Shown: in pieces, positions 46,605-56,468 of the stretch | Numbering within the stretch: position 1 is the stretch's first letter | How the letters are laid out: each line of letters starts with the position of its first letter | Notes under the pieces: model-generated | What the model was told of the DNA's origin: nothing | Seen by the model: only the letters and a program-made list of their open reading frames with translations | Database searches by the model: none | Made by a program: the position numbers and the translations under genes | Source of the DNA: Erodium maritimum | Taxonomy: Eukaryota > Streptophyta > Magnoliopsida > Geraniales > Geraniaceae | Assembly: GCA_963921825.1 (NCBI GenBank) | Contig: OY997593.1 | Location: 40,811,111 to 40,875,110, forward strand | Direction of reading: 5' to 3' | Length of the DNA: 64,000 bases

Positions 46605-46830
46605 TCCCGGTAGGTTGCAAGCATTCTTTGGCTGGCCTGACCAAGTTTGAGTATCAACGGGTTGCAAGCATTCTTTGGCTGGCCTGACACGAGTTTGAGT
46701 AACACAGGTTGCAAGCATTCTTTGGCTGGCCTGGTCCGAGTTTGAGTAACACAGGTTGCAAGCATTCTTTGGCTGGCCTGGTCCGAGTTTGAGTATCACA
46801 GGTTGTAAGCATTCTTTGGCTAGCATGATC
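46605..46830. repeat. ~47-60-bp minisatellite in solo LTR, about 5 copies
   Basis: Unit: CAGGTTGCAAGCATTCTTTG, GCTGGCCTGGTCCGAGTTTG, AGTAACA. It is the sense-strand counterpart, strongly diverged, of the array at 14780-14995. Confidence 0.82.
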
Positions 46831-47436
46831 CGTGTTCGTGTGAGTGGGAGAGGTTACTGAGCAGCTGGTATGTGATCCTTTGTGATCTTGTTTGGTGTGC
46901 AATCCTTTGTGATCTTGTTTGGCGTTGTGTAGTCTATCTGTCGTGTCCTTGGAGGAGGTCGTCGATAGTTGTGTCGGGTCTACATTGTGTTATCGAGTGT
47001 TGAGTCTGTTGAGGAAGGTAACGGGTTGTGGGTCAGTTGGGTACTTGAGTTGGGGACTATAGTCCCAGTGTTGGGTTTGGTTTTAGTGTTACTGGCTTTG
47101 TCTGCTAATTATGCCGTAGTTAGTCTGTTATCCGTGGTGGTGAGCGAACGCTCACCCCTAGCTGCTTTTCCTACAGGTACTGTTCGTGGGACGGACTAGG
47201 TGAGCTCTTGAAGTTCATGGAGCTTGGAGCGGAGTCTGGTCTTTACTTTTGTTGAGTCTAGTGACGGATGTGTACCTTGTCCACTTGTTGGGACGTTTTT
47301 GTATTGTAAATACTACTATTATTTTGGTAAATAAATGGAAATGTCAAAGCTTTTATTCAAAACAGGTTTTAAGTATTCATGTTTTAAAAGTTTGCGTCCC
47401 GAGTTTGATTCGCTGAAATTGGGGCGTGACAATGTC

Positions 47437-48611
47437 AAACACACACCTATCCTTTGGGAATATCAGTGTATGCTTACATAGAATTGCTCACTCAGAGCAC
47501 CTTAATATTGCCACACATTTACCACCACAGTTGTCATTTGAAATCCGGCCAAATATCAACTCGCCTTTGGGTCTGTTAGATAAACACATGGATAACAAAG
47601 ACAAAAACATCTTAATATTTCAATAAACCAATCTACACACAAGAGGTCACTTTGGCGACATTGTGCTTCAATTAATTCACGAAATATCATACATCACCAA
47701 AATCTGAATTTTACTGTTTCCGAAACTTTTGCGCAATTATAAAATAAAATCATGCCATAAACCAAAACTTAACAAGGAGCAAAGAATCAATACAACTATA
47801 CCAATCTTACTCTCATGCATAATAATAAATTATGCAAAAACCAGAAGCAAGAACTTAAATCAAGTAAGTAAAGCCTTTTTCTTGAAACTCATGTCATCAA
47901 CTTTAATAAGCCACCAGATTTTCTTGAAAATAAACTGTGTACACAGAAATGGCTTCTAAACTTTAATTGTAACCAACTCTTTAATTTCTAAGAAGCCATT
48001 AATTCGTGAAAGAACTATGTACACAAAAGTGGTTTCAAATCCTTTACTTGAATAATTCCAAGTCATCACTTTTAAGAAACCACCATATTTTCTTGAAAAC
48101 AAATTTCTCTACACAGAGAAGGTTTCAAAACTTTTACTTGAATTAATATCAAGTCATCAACTTTAAGAAACACCAAATTTTCTTGAAAATTTGCCATGCA
48201 CAGGATTGGCCTCAAAAAATTTAACACTTTAAGAAGCCGTCAAATTTTCTTGAAAACTTTCTCTACACAGATTTGGTTTTAAACTTTTACTTGGATGAAA
48301 CCAAGTCATTAACTTTTGGAAACACCAAATTTTCTTGAAAAGCATAGAGTTTGTTTCTTAACTTAACAAGTACATCATGCATCCAAGCTAACTACTATGC
48401 ATGCATTTGAAAAGCCTTCATCTTTGTAAATCAAAGACGTTAACCATGGATGCTTGCATGTACCCTAAAAGTGATCGAAATTATGATCAATCAAAACTTT
48501 TAACCTTAAAATCTTTAGATCCTTCCAATACAATGACATGCAAGAAGGAATTGATGACATGCAACCTCATTTGAGTTTCAAGAACACAAAGTTCACCATT
48601 AATTCAACAAA
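47437..48611 (-). other. Copia leader, 5' part, with imperfect repeats
   Basis: Long non-coding leader after the primer site. Between about 47880 and 48345 four or five imperfect ~60-115-bp units contain AAGTCATCAACTTTAAGAAA and CACCAAATTTTCTTGAAAA. No ORF with family signals. The total leader length without the nested LTR is about 1.4 kb. Confidence 0.6.
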
Positions 48612-48615
48612 GTTG

Positions 48616-48627
48616 GCTCTGATACCA
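48616..48627 (-). other. Copia primer-binding site, initiator tRNA-Met type
   Basis: The minus strand reads TGGTATCAGAGC two bases after the LTR end, inside AGTGGTATCAGAGCCAAC. Confidence 0.9.
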
Positions 48628-48629
48628 CT

Positions 48630-49144
48630 TGTAGGAAATGGATTTATGGCTCAACCAAAATAATAACAACAACCAAAGTGTTAATCCATAAACCCAAACC
48701 ATGCCTTAAGAGTCTTTGTTGAACTAATAGGAACACAAAATTAAAGCAGCGGAATTAATTAAATGTTACTTACTTGAAGCCATGGAAGATTACTTGATGA
48801 AGAAGAACAAGGCTATGGATCTTCCAATGGATTATACTTGCTCCATGTAGTTCTAACTCTCAGATGGGGGTGAGAAGAAAGAGGAATGCCAAGTACTCCA
48901 TTGGGGACCATAACCATATATTTATAGATGGACAATGCTTAGTTGGCCAACTATTTGTAATTTCAATTAGGCCCCTCAACCAAAGGAAATTACAACTTGG
49001 TATCTACACTTTTAAGTTCCATGACCACTTAATGATACCTATTAGATACACACTTTAATGATCACTTTAAAATGTATCTATAACCTTAGTGATAACATGT
49101 ACATTAAACACATATTTGCCCACCCAATGGATTTTAATCCAACA
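48630..49144 (-). mobile_element. Copia 5' LTR
   Basis: 515 bp, TGTAGGAAATGG to TCCAACA on the plus strand. Next to the primer site on the left and the CTTGG duplication on the right. Confidence 0.95.
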
Positions 49145-49374
49145 CTTGGTTCCTTTTACTAGTATTAGGTTTAAAGCCAGATATGTTGTAGATGAAAAGA
49201 AACCAAAAGAAACAAACATGTGTTCATCACAACAAACAAGCACTGGTCAATATCAAAACAAACAATACAACACTTGTTATCCATTCTGCAAGTCCAGTTT
49301 ACATGCATGGTTTACATTGCATGTATTCACAGAAACAAAAACAAAAAAAATACACAATTCTGGTTATCAGTCAT

Positions 49375-50198
49375 CATCTTCTTCTGGGTCTTCTTCAGGC
49401 TCCTCTTCGGGGTCTTCCTCGGAGTCCTCTTCTGGGTCTTCCTCGGGGTCTTCTTCTGGGTCTTCCTCGGGGTCCTCTTATACCATATAATCTGGGTCTT
49501 TATCTACATCATCTTCTTCCTCCTCACCATCTTCTTGTTCGTCTAAGTAATCATTGACACAATCTCGGGATTCCTTATCTTCCAGCCTCTTCATCTTCAT
49601 TTTAAATCGTTTCTATCCTCACCATCATCTTCCTCTTCTGTTCGACATGAATGGACTCATCAAAAATTAGCGCTTCCTTTTCCGTCTTGAGCAAGCATTT
49701 CAATCTCATAATCTCCTTCCTCCTCCGTTTCCAAGCTTCAAGTTTCTTAAGCGCGTGAGGAGGAAACAGAGGACGCAGAGGAGATGGCCCCGATGATGAC
49801 GACGATGATGGTGTCGGAGATAGCATTTGCATGTCTGTGAATGGTGGCGGACATGCCAATAGCGATGGCGGCGATGATGGATGAACTAGTGGCGATGATG
49901 ATGGAGTGGTGGCGGTTGTGAAGGATATGGTGGCGGACTTGGGGATGCTGGTGGCATATATTTTGGCTGACATGAGGATGATGGTGGCGGATTTGGTGTC
50001 GAACATCGCTTCAGATATCATGGTAATAGGCTTTGGAGAAATTAGGAAAGAGAAGGAGAGAGATGAAGTTTGAGTAATGAGGAAGGAGAAGGAGAAAAAT
50101 GAAGTTTGAGTAATGAGGAAGGAGAAGGAGAGAAGCCGAAGGGTAAAAGTGGAGTGAGATTTGAAAGTCCAAACGTCATCACTGACAAGACAAGACAT
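49375..50198 (-). pseudogene. Unrecognised gene-like segment with acidic repeat tail
   Basis: A minus-strand frame from 50198 is Ser/Pro-rich, then has a basic region (KKLEAWKRRRKEIMRLKCLL), and ends near 49602. In another frame the continuation is KMKRLEDKESRDCVNDYLDE, EEEEDD and, after a stop, repeated EEDPEEDPEEDSEEDPEE (49500-49375). A basic-then-acidic layout suggests a nuclear protein, but no family is recognised. The first part contains duplicated Phe/Ser-rich units from a repeated AAGTTTGAGTAATGAGGAAG-type stretch (50030-50140). Broken by at least one frameshift and one stop. It lies in the last part of the tandem-unit region. Confidence 0.35.
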
Positions 50199-50199
50199 G

Positions 50200-50464
50200 A
50201 ATTTAATCCGACTAGACGCGTCATTGCGGTTAAAAAAATGCGGTTAATAATCATGACTGACATGTCACAGTTGTACTTGGAAATAAAATCCTAATACTAC
50301 AGAATATACACACAGTCCTGTGTCATAAACACTATTTCTATGATTATTATGCTAAGAAATCCACGTAATATAAACAATTACCGGCATGACTATGTCACGA
50401 ACGTATGGTACTATGTTATAAAACATAGGCACTAGTAAAGAAAACACAGTACTATGGAAGAAAT
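50200..50464. other. AT-rich end of the tandem-unit region
   Basis: Contains ATGGTACTATG, CACAGTACTATGG and related words like the spacers at 27227-27603 and 36191-36600. No gene seen. Confidence 0.5.
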
Positions 50465-51599
50465 TGTTGGAAAAATGTGGTCAAAATGTGATTTTATGGG
50501 TTTAAATGTGATTTATGTTATTAAATTGATTTATGGTTTTAAATAGGGTTAACTCCATGTACTAACGTTGTACTAAGGTCAACTGTTAAATCCGCACCCA
50601 AACTTTGGAAAATTGTCAAATAGTACCAGATTTCAAAACTTAATTACCAAAAACCATTAAATACTGTTAAAACTGACTGTTTCCGTGAACAGTGACTCAC
50701 GTGCGTCTCACGTGAGTCATTTTGTATGTGTGAAATCACAAGATTACCCTTTCATTTTCTTCTCTCTTGAAGCCTCAATTTGACTGTCTTCATTATAGCT
50801 CTCAATGTTGTACTGCTTGCGACGGCTAGGGTTCTGCAGTTCGACTTGTTTTCTAAAAACCAATTCAAGGTTGGTGCATCTGCGATTCTGGTGTTTCAAT
50901 TTTTAGTCTTATTCAACATGTGTTTTCTCTCGTAGTGTAACGCGATACAGAGAAGCAGGAGATGAGTGGTAGTAAATCGGAAGCTCTCCACAGAAGCTTC
51001 AATGGCAGAACTAGAAGATTCTCGATCGGGTGATTTTCTTCAGATCTTTTTCACTAGTTTATCTTCAATTGTTGATATAGGCAATTTGACGCTTCTTCTT
51101 CGTGAATAGATTGATTTTTGAATTATAATTGTTGCTGAAATGATTTTGAACACATTATTTAGTGTAGTGATTTTTAGGTGAATTCTAGGAATGAAGCTGT
51201 AATAATTAGTGTTAAGGGTTTCAATGGGAGAGAAGATGAGTGTTTGAGTCAATATGAGCTTAAGTTCTCTATAATTTTGCTTATGGATTCTTATATCTGA
51301 ACCCAGCTTGCTTTAAAAAATGACTGCTTGTTCTTTGCAAATTTGGTTTTGGGTTGCTAATCTAGTAATGTTGATTGAGAATTGTGCTAAATTGTTAGTT
51401 TCAAATATCATTTTAGAGGGAATCATAAGCGCCAAAGGATGATGCGATTGGAAGTTTTGAATCAATGGTTTATCTCAATCTAAGAAGCATGGTAGAGATT
51501 GCAAACATAAATAGCTCGAGAATAGAGTTTATGGCCCAAAGGATTATGTGATTGAAAGTTTTGTTCGGTATGGATTTTCAGTTCATGATGTTGTTTAGG

Positions 51600-52020
51600 A
51601 ATCCTCATATTCTAGAGTTTATGAGCTGAAAATACACAGATTATAGTGTTCCTGGGCTAAAAATCCCCAATTTGTAGGGTTCCTGAGAAAACAATCCCCA
51701 AATTCTAGGGTTTGTTTAAAAATCCCCAATTTCTAGGGTTTACTTGCTGAAAATCCCCAAATTATAGGACTTTGTGTAAAAATCCCCAATTTCTAGTGTT
51801 TACAAGCTGAAAGTCCCCAAATTCTAGGGTTTGTTTTAAAACCCCCAAATTCTAGGGTTAATGACCTGAAAATCCCCACATTCGAGGGTTTATGAGCTGA
51901 AAATCCTTAAATGCTAGGGTTTATTAGCTAAAAATCTCCAAATGATAGGGTTTATGAGCTGAAAATCTCCAAATGATAGGGTTTGTTTTAAAATACCCAA
52001 ATTCTAGGGTTCTTGAGTAA
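51600..52020. repeat. ~30-35-bp array with CTAGGGTTT (telobox-like) words
   Basis: About twelve degenerate units of AAAATCCCCAAATTCTAGGG followed by TTTATGAGCTG or TTTGTTT. At least eight contain TAGGGTT, the reverse complement of the plant telobox core AAACCCTA. No long open frame. Confidence 0.8.
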
Positions 52021-52449
52021 AAAAAACAAATTCATAATATGAAAGTGATAATTTTTTGTTTGGGTGTTTGTATGAAGCAACTTACTTAGTTCATGTTTGT
52101 GAATTGTGCAAGGATGGTGAATTGTGCAAGGATGGTGAATGAAGCAACTTATTTAGAAGATGCTCTCAAAGACGAACAATGAAAGAATGAGGCCCTTCAA
52201 AACGACAGAATGAAGCATATATCTATTTAGTTCATGTTGTGTGAATTGTGCAAGGATGGTGAATGCAGTTTTATATTAAGTAGTTTTTATAGTTTGATGT
52301 GTGAATATGAATATGTGTTGGTATGTAAAGAAAATTAGCAGATCATTAGTACATATGAAGATTATTGTTACATAAATTACATTAAATAAATAGATACGGA
52401 ATGAATATATGTTATAAATTGCAATATGGTTATGTTGAGTGAGTTCCTA

Positions 52450-52630
52450 GAAACAATTCCAATATCTCAGTTGAGATCGTCGAAACAATTACAAGATCTC
52501 AGACATATTTCCATGATCTCATACATAATTCCAAGATCTCTGACATATTTCCAAGATCTCAGAAATAATTCCAAGATCTCAGACATATTTCCAAGATCTC
52601 AGAAATATTTCCAAGATCTCAGAAATAGTT
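52450..52630. repeat. 18-bp minisatellite TTCCAAGATCTCAGACAT, about 9 copies
   Basis: Each unit carries a BglII-type AGATCT palindrome. A second block of the same unit is at 53148-53405. Because 18 is a multiple of 3 the frame stays open and gives a six-residue repeat, which is an artefact of unit length unless shown otherwise. Confidence 0.9.
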
Positions 52631-52767
52631 GAGGTTCAAGTCTTTTATTCTGCTGATTTTAGCTTGTAAGAGACCAATCATGTCGAAGACATTGTGTTGC
52701 TTGTTCAATATTTGATTACTCATTCTTGTCGTTGAAGTCATATTTTGATTAAATTGTTTATAATGTG

Positions 52768-52920
52768 CAGAGGAGACTCTAGTGTCTTTACAGTGAAGTA
52801 CTTTGAGCTGGAGCTACAAGGCATGGACGTAAAAACCTACATGACTCCAAGTGATGTCACTTTATATCGGAAAATTTTGTGTACTTATGCAGCGCTGTCT
52901 TTCAAGCATCTCCTAGATTA
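52768..52920 (+). pseudogene. Ulp1/C48 peptidase-like C-terminal remnant
   Basis: After an acceptor-like GTGCAG (52764-52769) the frame reads RGDSSVFTVKYFELELQGMD, then VKTYMTPSDVTLYRKIL, and ends at a stop after HLLD. It resembles the last block of Ulp1-type SUMO peptidases carried by plant MULEs, where a D-C-G-V-F/Y motif holds the catalytic Cys followed by K-(Y/F)-(M/I)-E. Here the Cys position is Ser, so even a full protein would be inactive. The rest of the domain is not found nearby. Confidence 0.5.
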
Positions 52921-53147
52921 GCTGAACATTAGTACATAGAACCATGTTTGGATGTGAACGTTTATGATTCTGCTTTTGGATGTTTGGATGCGAACCTTTA
53001 ATTATGAACCTTTATAATTTGCAGTCATGGAATGAATCTATGTTATAGAATTTGGTCACTGTTTGAAGATTTATTTGCTAAGTATTAGATTCATTACAGT
53101 AGACATCAAGGTTCTATTCAGATGTATAATGTATTGAATGAACATAA

Positions 53148-53405
53148 TAATTCCGAGATCTCAGAAATAATTCCAAGATCTCAAGCACAGTTCAAAGATC
53201 TCAAAAATAATTCCAAGATCTCAGACACAATTCAAAGATCTCAGAAATATTTCCAAGATCTCAGACATATTTCCAAGATCTTAGAAATAATTCCAAGATC
53301 TCAGACACAGTTCAAAGATCTCAGATATATTTTCAAGATCTCAGACATATTGTCGAGATCTCAGAAATATTTCCGAGATCTCACAAATAATTCCAAGATG
53401 TCAGT
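53148..53405. repeat. 18-bp minisatellite, second block, about 14 copies
   Basis: Units TTCCAAGATCTCAGAAATAA and TTCAAAGATCTCAGACACA alternate. Same family as 52450-52630; the two blocks are ~520 bp apart and the Ulp1-like remnant lies between them. Confidence 0.9.
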
Positions 53406-54578
53406 TAGTATGTTCAAACATCAGATTTGGAGTTCAGTTTAAACCTTGCTGAAGTTAATTCCCAGGTATTCTTCGAGTAGATGGAGTTGTGATTTGTTCA
53501 GTGATGGAATTAGATTAGCTTGTGAGTTTTAGCCTTGCAATAGCTGTTTTTTTCTCTTGTACATTTGTTCTTTCACACAATTGGGTTTAGATACTTGATT
53601 GGTGTATAAGATTAGGATGTGTGACATGATGGATTCATCATTAATGTATAAGATTAGGTCCTCCTATTAAAGTGGTATTCCTTTAATTTCCTTTGAAGGG
53701 GATGTAAAGGTAATCATGTGGTTGAAACATTTTGCTAGCATAAGAGCATAACACTAATGTAGTGTGGATGAATTGGAAATAGTACTAGTTTTGTTTCTCA
53801 AGATGATTGTGTCCTACTTGTGATTTCATGAATTCAGTTTTTAATAGGGAATTGAATTGATGTCTGGAAATGTAATTTCCATAGGCTTAGTTTGTGGAAT
53901 GATAACAAGAAGCAGTACAGATACTTCACCGCATTTATCATAATCGATTAGGTGTACACTAACGATTGTAAGTTAGAGGTAGAAGATCATAATCTAACTT
54001 GGCAAGAGAATGCCAATCGTATCCCTCGGGAACTGTCAGTTTAGCAACAAGTGAATGAAAGATAAACTTTGGATGTTAAATATAAAGCTAGTAGTATGTG
54101 TAATGAATATACACAAATCAAATCAACCAGCCAATGACTTAAGGGAGGTCCATCTATATTCTTGTGTATGTATTGTGGCATAACAATACATCTTAAGTAC
54201 CCACCTGTTCAAAACAGAATCAAGTGAAGAGTTCACTAGTTGATCAACTCAAGTACAATTAAATCAGTTTAATCTAACCATTTAACCAAATAAAGGCTGA
54301 TCCACTAACATGTGGTCTGCCACATCTTACAACCAAATAAAATACTGTCTTAAATGTCATAATGGCCTTTCACCCACTATCTACACCTACAACTACAAAG
54401 ATATAAGATGCTAGGGTTGAGAGTTGTGGCTTCTCTTTCCATTTCCTCGAGTAGCCCTTCATTTTCCTAACCCTGCAACAGCCTGCGAAAAATGAAACCA
54501 CACATGATGTCAACTCTGAAGGTAATATTGATCTAACAAGTTATGTATGTATTGTAATCGTAATTTGCAATTTCTATG
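53406..54578. other. MULE interior without recognisable gene
   Basis: AT-rich sequence with short frames only; no domain signatures on either strand. Confidence 0.5.
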
Positions 54579-54905
54579 TTATGATGAAGGTAAAAGATGG
54601 ACCTTTGCATTGTCACTATTATCGGAGGATATGGCCTTAGTGGCTGCTCTTCCTTTGCTGCGAGTGATGATCTCGTGACAAATTTCTGGTTGCATCTTTT
54701 TCTTACTTGCCAGTGATTCAAAGATCTCAGACATGTTAGACATCTTCTTCTTCTGCTCTTCTTCTGACTCGCTACTATCCTCGTCTATAGGTCTGAATCT
54801 TCGAACTACATTATCATCCTCACTACTATCCTTATTACTATCCTCGTCTATAAGCGAAATTGGACATGTTTTGACATGGAGATCAATTAAAACAAAACCC
54901 CCCAC
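54579..54905 (-). CDS. Hypothetical acidic, Ser-rich protein fragment inside the MULE
   Basis: A 108-codon minus-strand frame starting MGGFVLIDLHVKTC. It has a duplicated acidic segment (SLIDEDSNKDSSEDDN and RPIDEDSSESEEEQKKK), then SEIFESLASKKK and a basic ITRSKGRAATKA. MULE-borne Ulp1-type genes often have acidic linkers, so this may be part of the same captured gene on the other strand, or an unrelated capture. No family recognised; coding status uncertain. Confidence 0.35.
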   Translation of the reverse strand: MGGFVLIDLHVKTCPISLIDEDSNKDSSEDDNVVRRFRPIDEDSSESEEEQKKKMSNMSEIFESLASKKKMQPEICHEIITRSKGRAATKAISSDNSDNAKVHLLPSS

Positions 54906-54921
54906 TATTATCGTTCCCTAA

Positions 54922-56468
54922 TTCCCTAAATGGGTAAAAACTAGAAATGATTTATCTTTCAGGTGAAACCAAAATTATAAGTATGACAGGTTTGTATTTT
55001 TGTCTTTGCTCAACAAATCAGGCAAATTTGAGCATTACATTGGTCTACATGTAATTAATAGTATTTCCTATTTTCTTAGAGCATGTCATTATTCCAATAG
55101 AGCCCACCAGCTTCCTCTGTTTTGTCTTATCTATGATATCATTCCTAAGTATTTTTCAGTCTCTGGCCAATTAAAACCACCACATAAAAAGATAGCAAAC
55201 TTGGAATTTCACATGGCCTAGTTACATATGGTGCCCACAAAAAATAGAAAAGGGTCGTGGGAGCATGATCAATGATGTCGAAAAGAAAACCATCTCAGAA
55301 GGAGAGTACACGCGATTTGTTATTAGAAGAGAAAGCGATAGCACGCTAATCGATGTTGTAGAGATCGACATCGAGATTACTATGGTTAAACTAAACAATT
55401 CTAGAGGGATAGAACACGCGAGAGCGTAGAGTCTATGTTTTCTCACTGCTCTCGTCCATAGTTTCATTCACTATAATTGTTGACAAAATTAAAAAAATAC
55501 AAATCACTAAAACGAAAATTGTTGACCACTCGACGACTTTCATGAATTTCGCAACCAAATCACCCGACAGTGCCAATGATCTAATCCAGTATTAAGCCAA
55601 CTGTAACTATAATTGATTAGTAAGGAATATGATATCATCCACATTCCTCAGACCCACACAGTCCAACAATTAGTTTAATATTGTCTATTGATACGATACC
55701 AAGTCTTGAACAGATTAATAAGTGGTTTTGTTTTTCAAAAAGCACACATTTTTCTCTGCTGACCACCCGCGTTCTCTCCCAACCCCTCGCTTGTGCCAAA
55801 TCCAATTTAGGAAAACATCTCACAACCCACAATAAGTCATCATCAACACACAAGCAATTCATAGATTACAATCTATAATAATGAAAATCAGTATCATCAA
55901 CAAACAAGCAGTTCAACATTATCACAATCAATTTCCTATAAACCCTAACAAAACGAAATTCCCAAATCGAGTCAGGGTTCAACAACGCTTACCTCAAATC
56001 GCAAGGATGGAGCTTGTTGACAAAATGGAGCTTGTGCAGGTCACCTTGCAAGCTGAAGCAATTGACGAACGCGAGTTAGGGTTTAACAAGCTGAAGCAGT
56101 TGAGGAAATGGAGCTTGGGTTCAACAACAAATTTTCGATGAGTTAGGGTTCAACGCGAAATTGAGCTTGTTGACGACCGTGAAATTGATTTGTGCGAGAG
56201 AGAACGAAATTGATCTGTGTGAGAGAAAAAGAAGTTGATTTGTGCGAGAGAGAGAACGAAGTTGATTTGTGGGTGTCCATAGCTGATATTCAACCACAGA
56301 TTTTAGAGGGCAAAACCGACTTTTCACATGACAAAATTAACGTCCGTCCAAAATTACAAACAGTTGGTGATTAAAGTTGGGTCAACGTTACTACATGACA
56401 ATTTAAGTTTGCTTGGGTTAGAATTTAACAATTTTTGAAAGTTGAGAGTTAGGACATGGAGTTACCCC
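54922..56468. other. MULE right part, mostly non-coding
   Basis: Short frames only. Near 55965-56285 the words GAGCTTGTTGAC, GCGAGTTAGGGTT and GTGCGAGAGAGAACGAA recur, which look like locally duplicated segments. The right terminal inverted repeat ends at 56468. Confidence 0.45.

Larger units (their letters stand above)
43995..47431 (+). mobile_element. Gypsy solo LTR nested in the copia leader
   Basis: 3,437 bp from TGTAATAACCACTCC to GGGGCGTGACA with a perfect ATGTC duplication (43990-43994 and 47432-47436). Same family as the LTRs at 4098 and 21375 but in the opposite orientation and with longer repeat arrays. No internal sequence, so a recombined solo LTR. It must be younger than the copia insertion. 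Confidence 0.93.
38765..49144 (-). mobile_element. Ty1/copia retrotransposon, both LTRs present, coding region broken
   Basis: Flanked by a perfect CTTGG duplication (38760-38764 and 49145-49149). LTRs of 516 and 515 bp (38765-39280, 48630-49144) differ by about five substitutions and one single-base indel by eye, so the insertion is young. On the minus strand the order is 5' LTR, primer site, a long leader, gag-pol (43777-39728), polypurine tract and 3' LTR. A gypsy solo LTR (43995-47431) was added later in the leader. Without it the element is about 6.9 kb. Confidence 0.95.
50546..56468. mobile_element. Mutator-like element (non-autonomous or decayed)
   Basis: A perfect 9-bp duplication, TTTTAAATA (50537-50545 and 56469-56477), flanks inverted ends GGGTTAACTCCATGTACTAA and (reverse complement of the right end) GGGGTAACTCCATGTCCTAA. 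Similarity then decays over about 100 bases. 5.9 kb. I find no MURA transposase. It contains a Ulp1/C48-like remnant, two types of minisatellite and a minus-strand acidic frame. Confidence 0.82.

Noticed and set aside
52426..53442. Frames with repeated FQDLRHISKI-like hexapeptides
   Set aside because: The 18-bp minisatellite is a multiple of three; the frames are a by-product.
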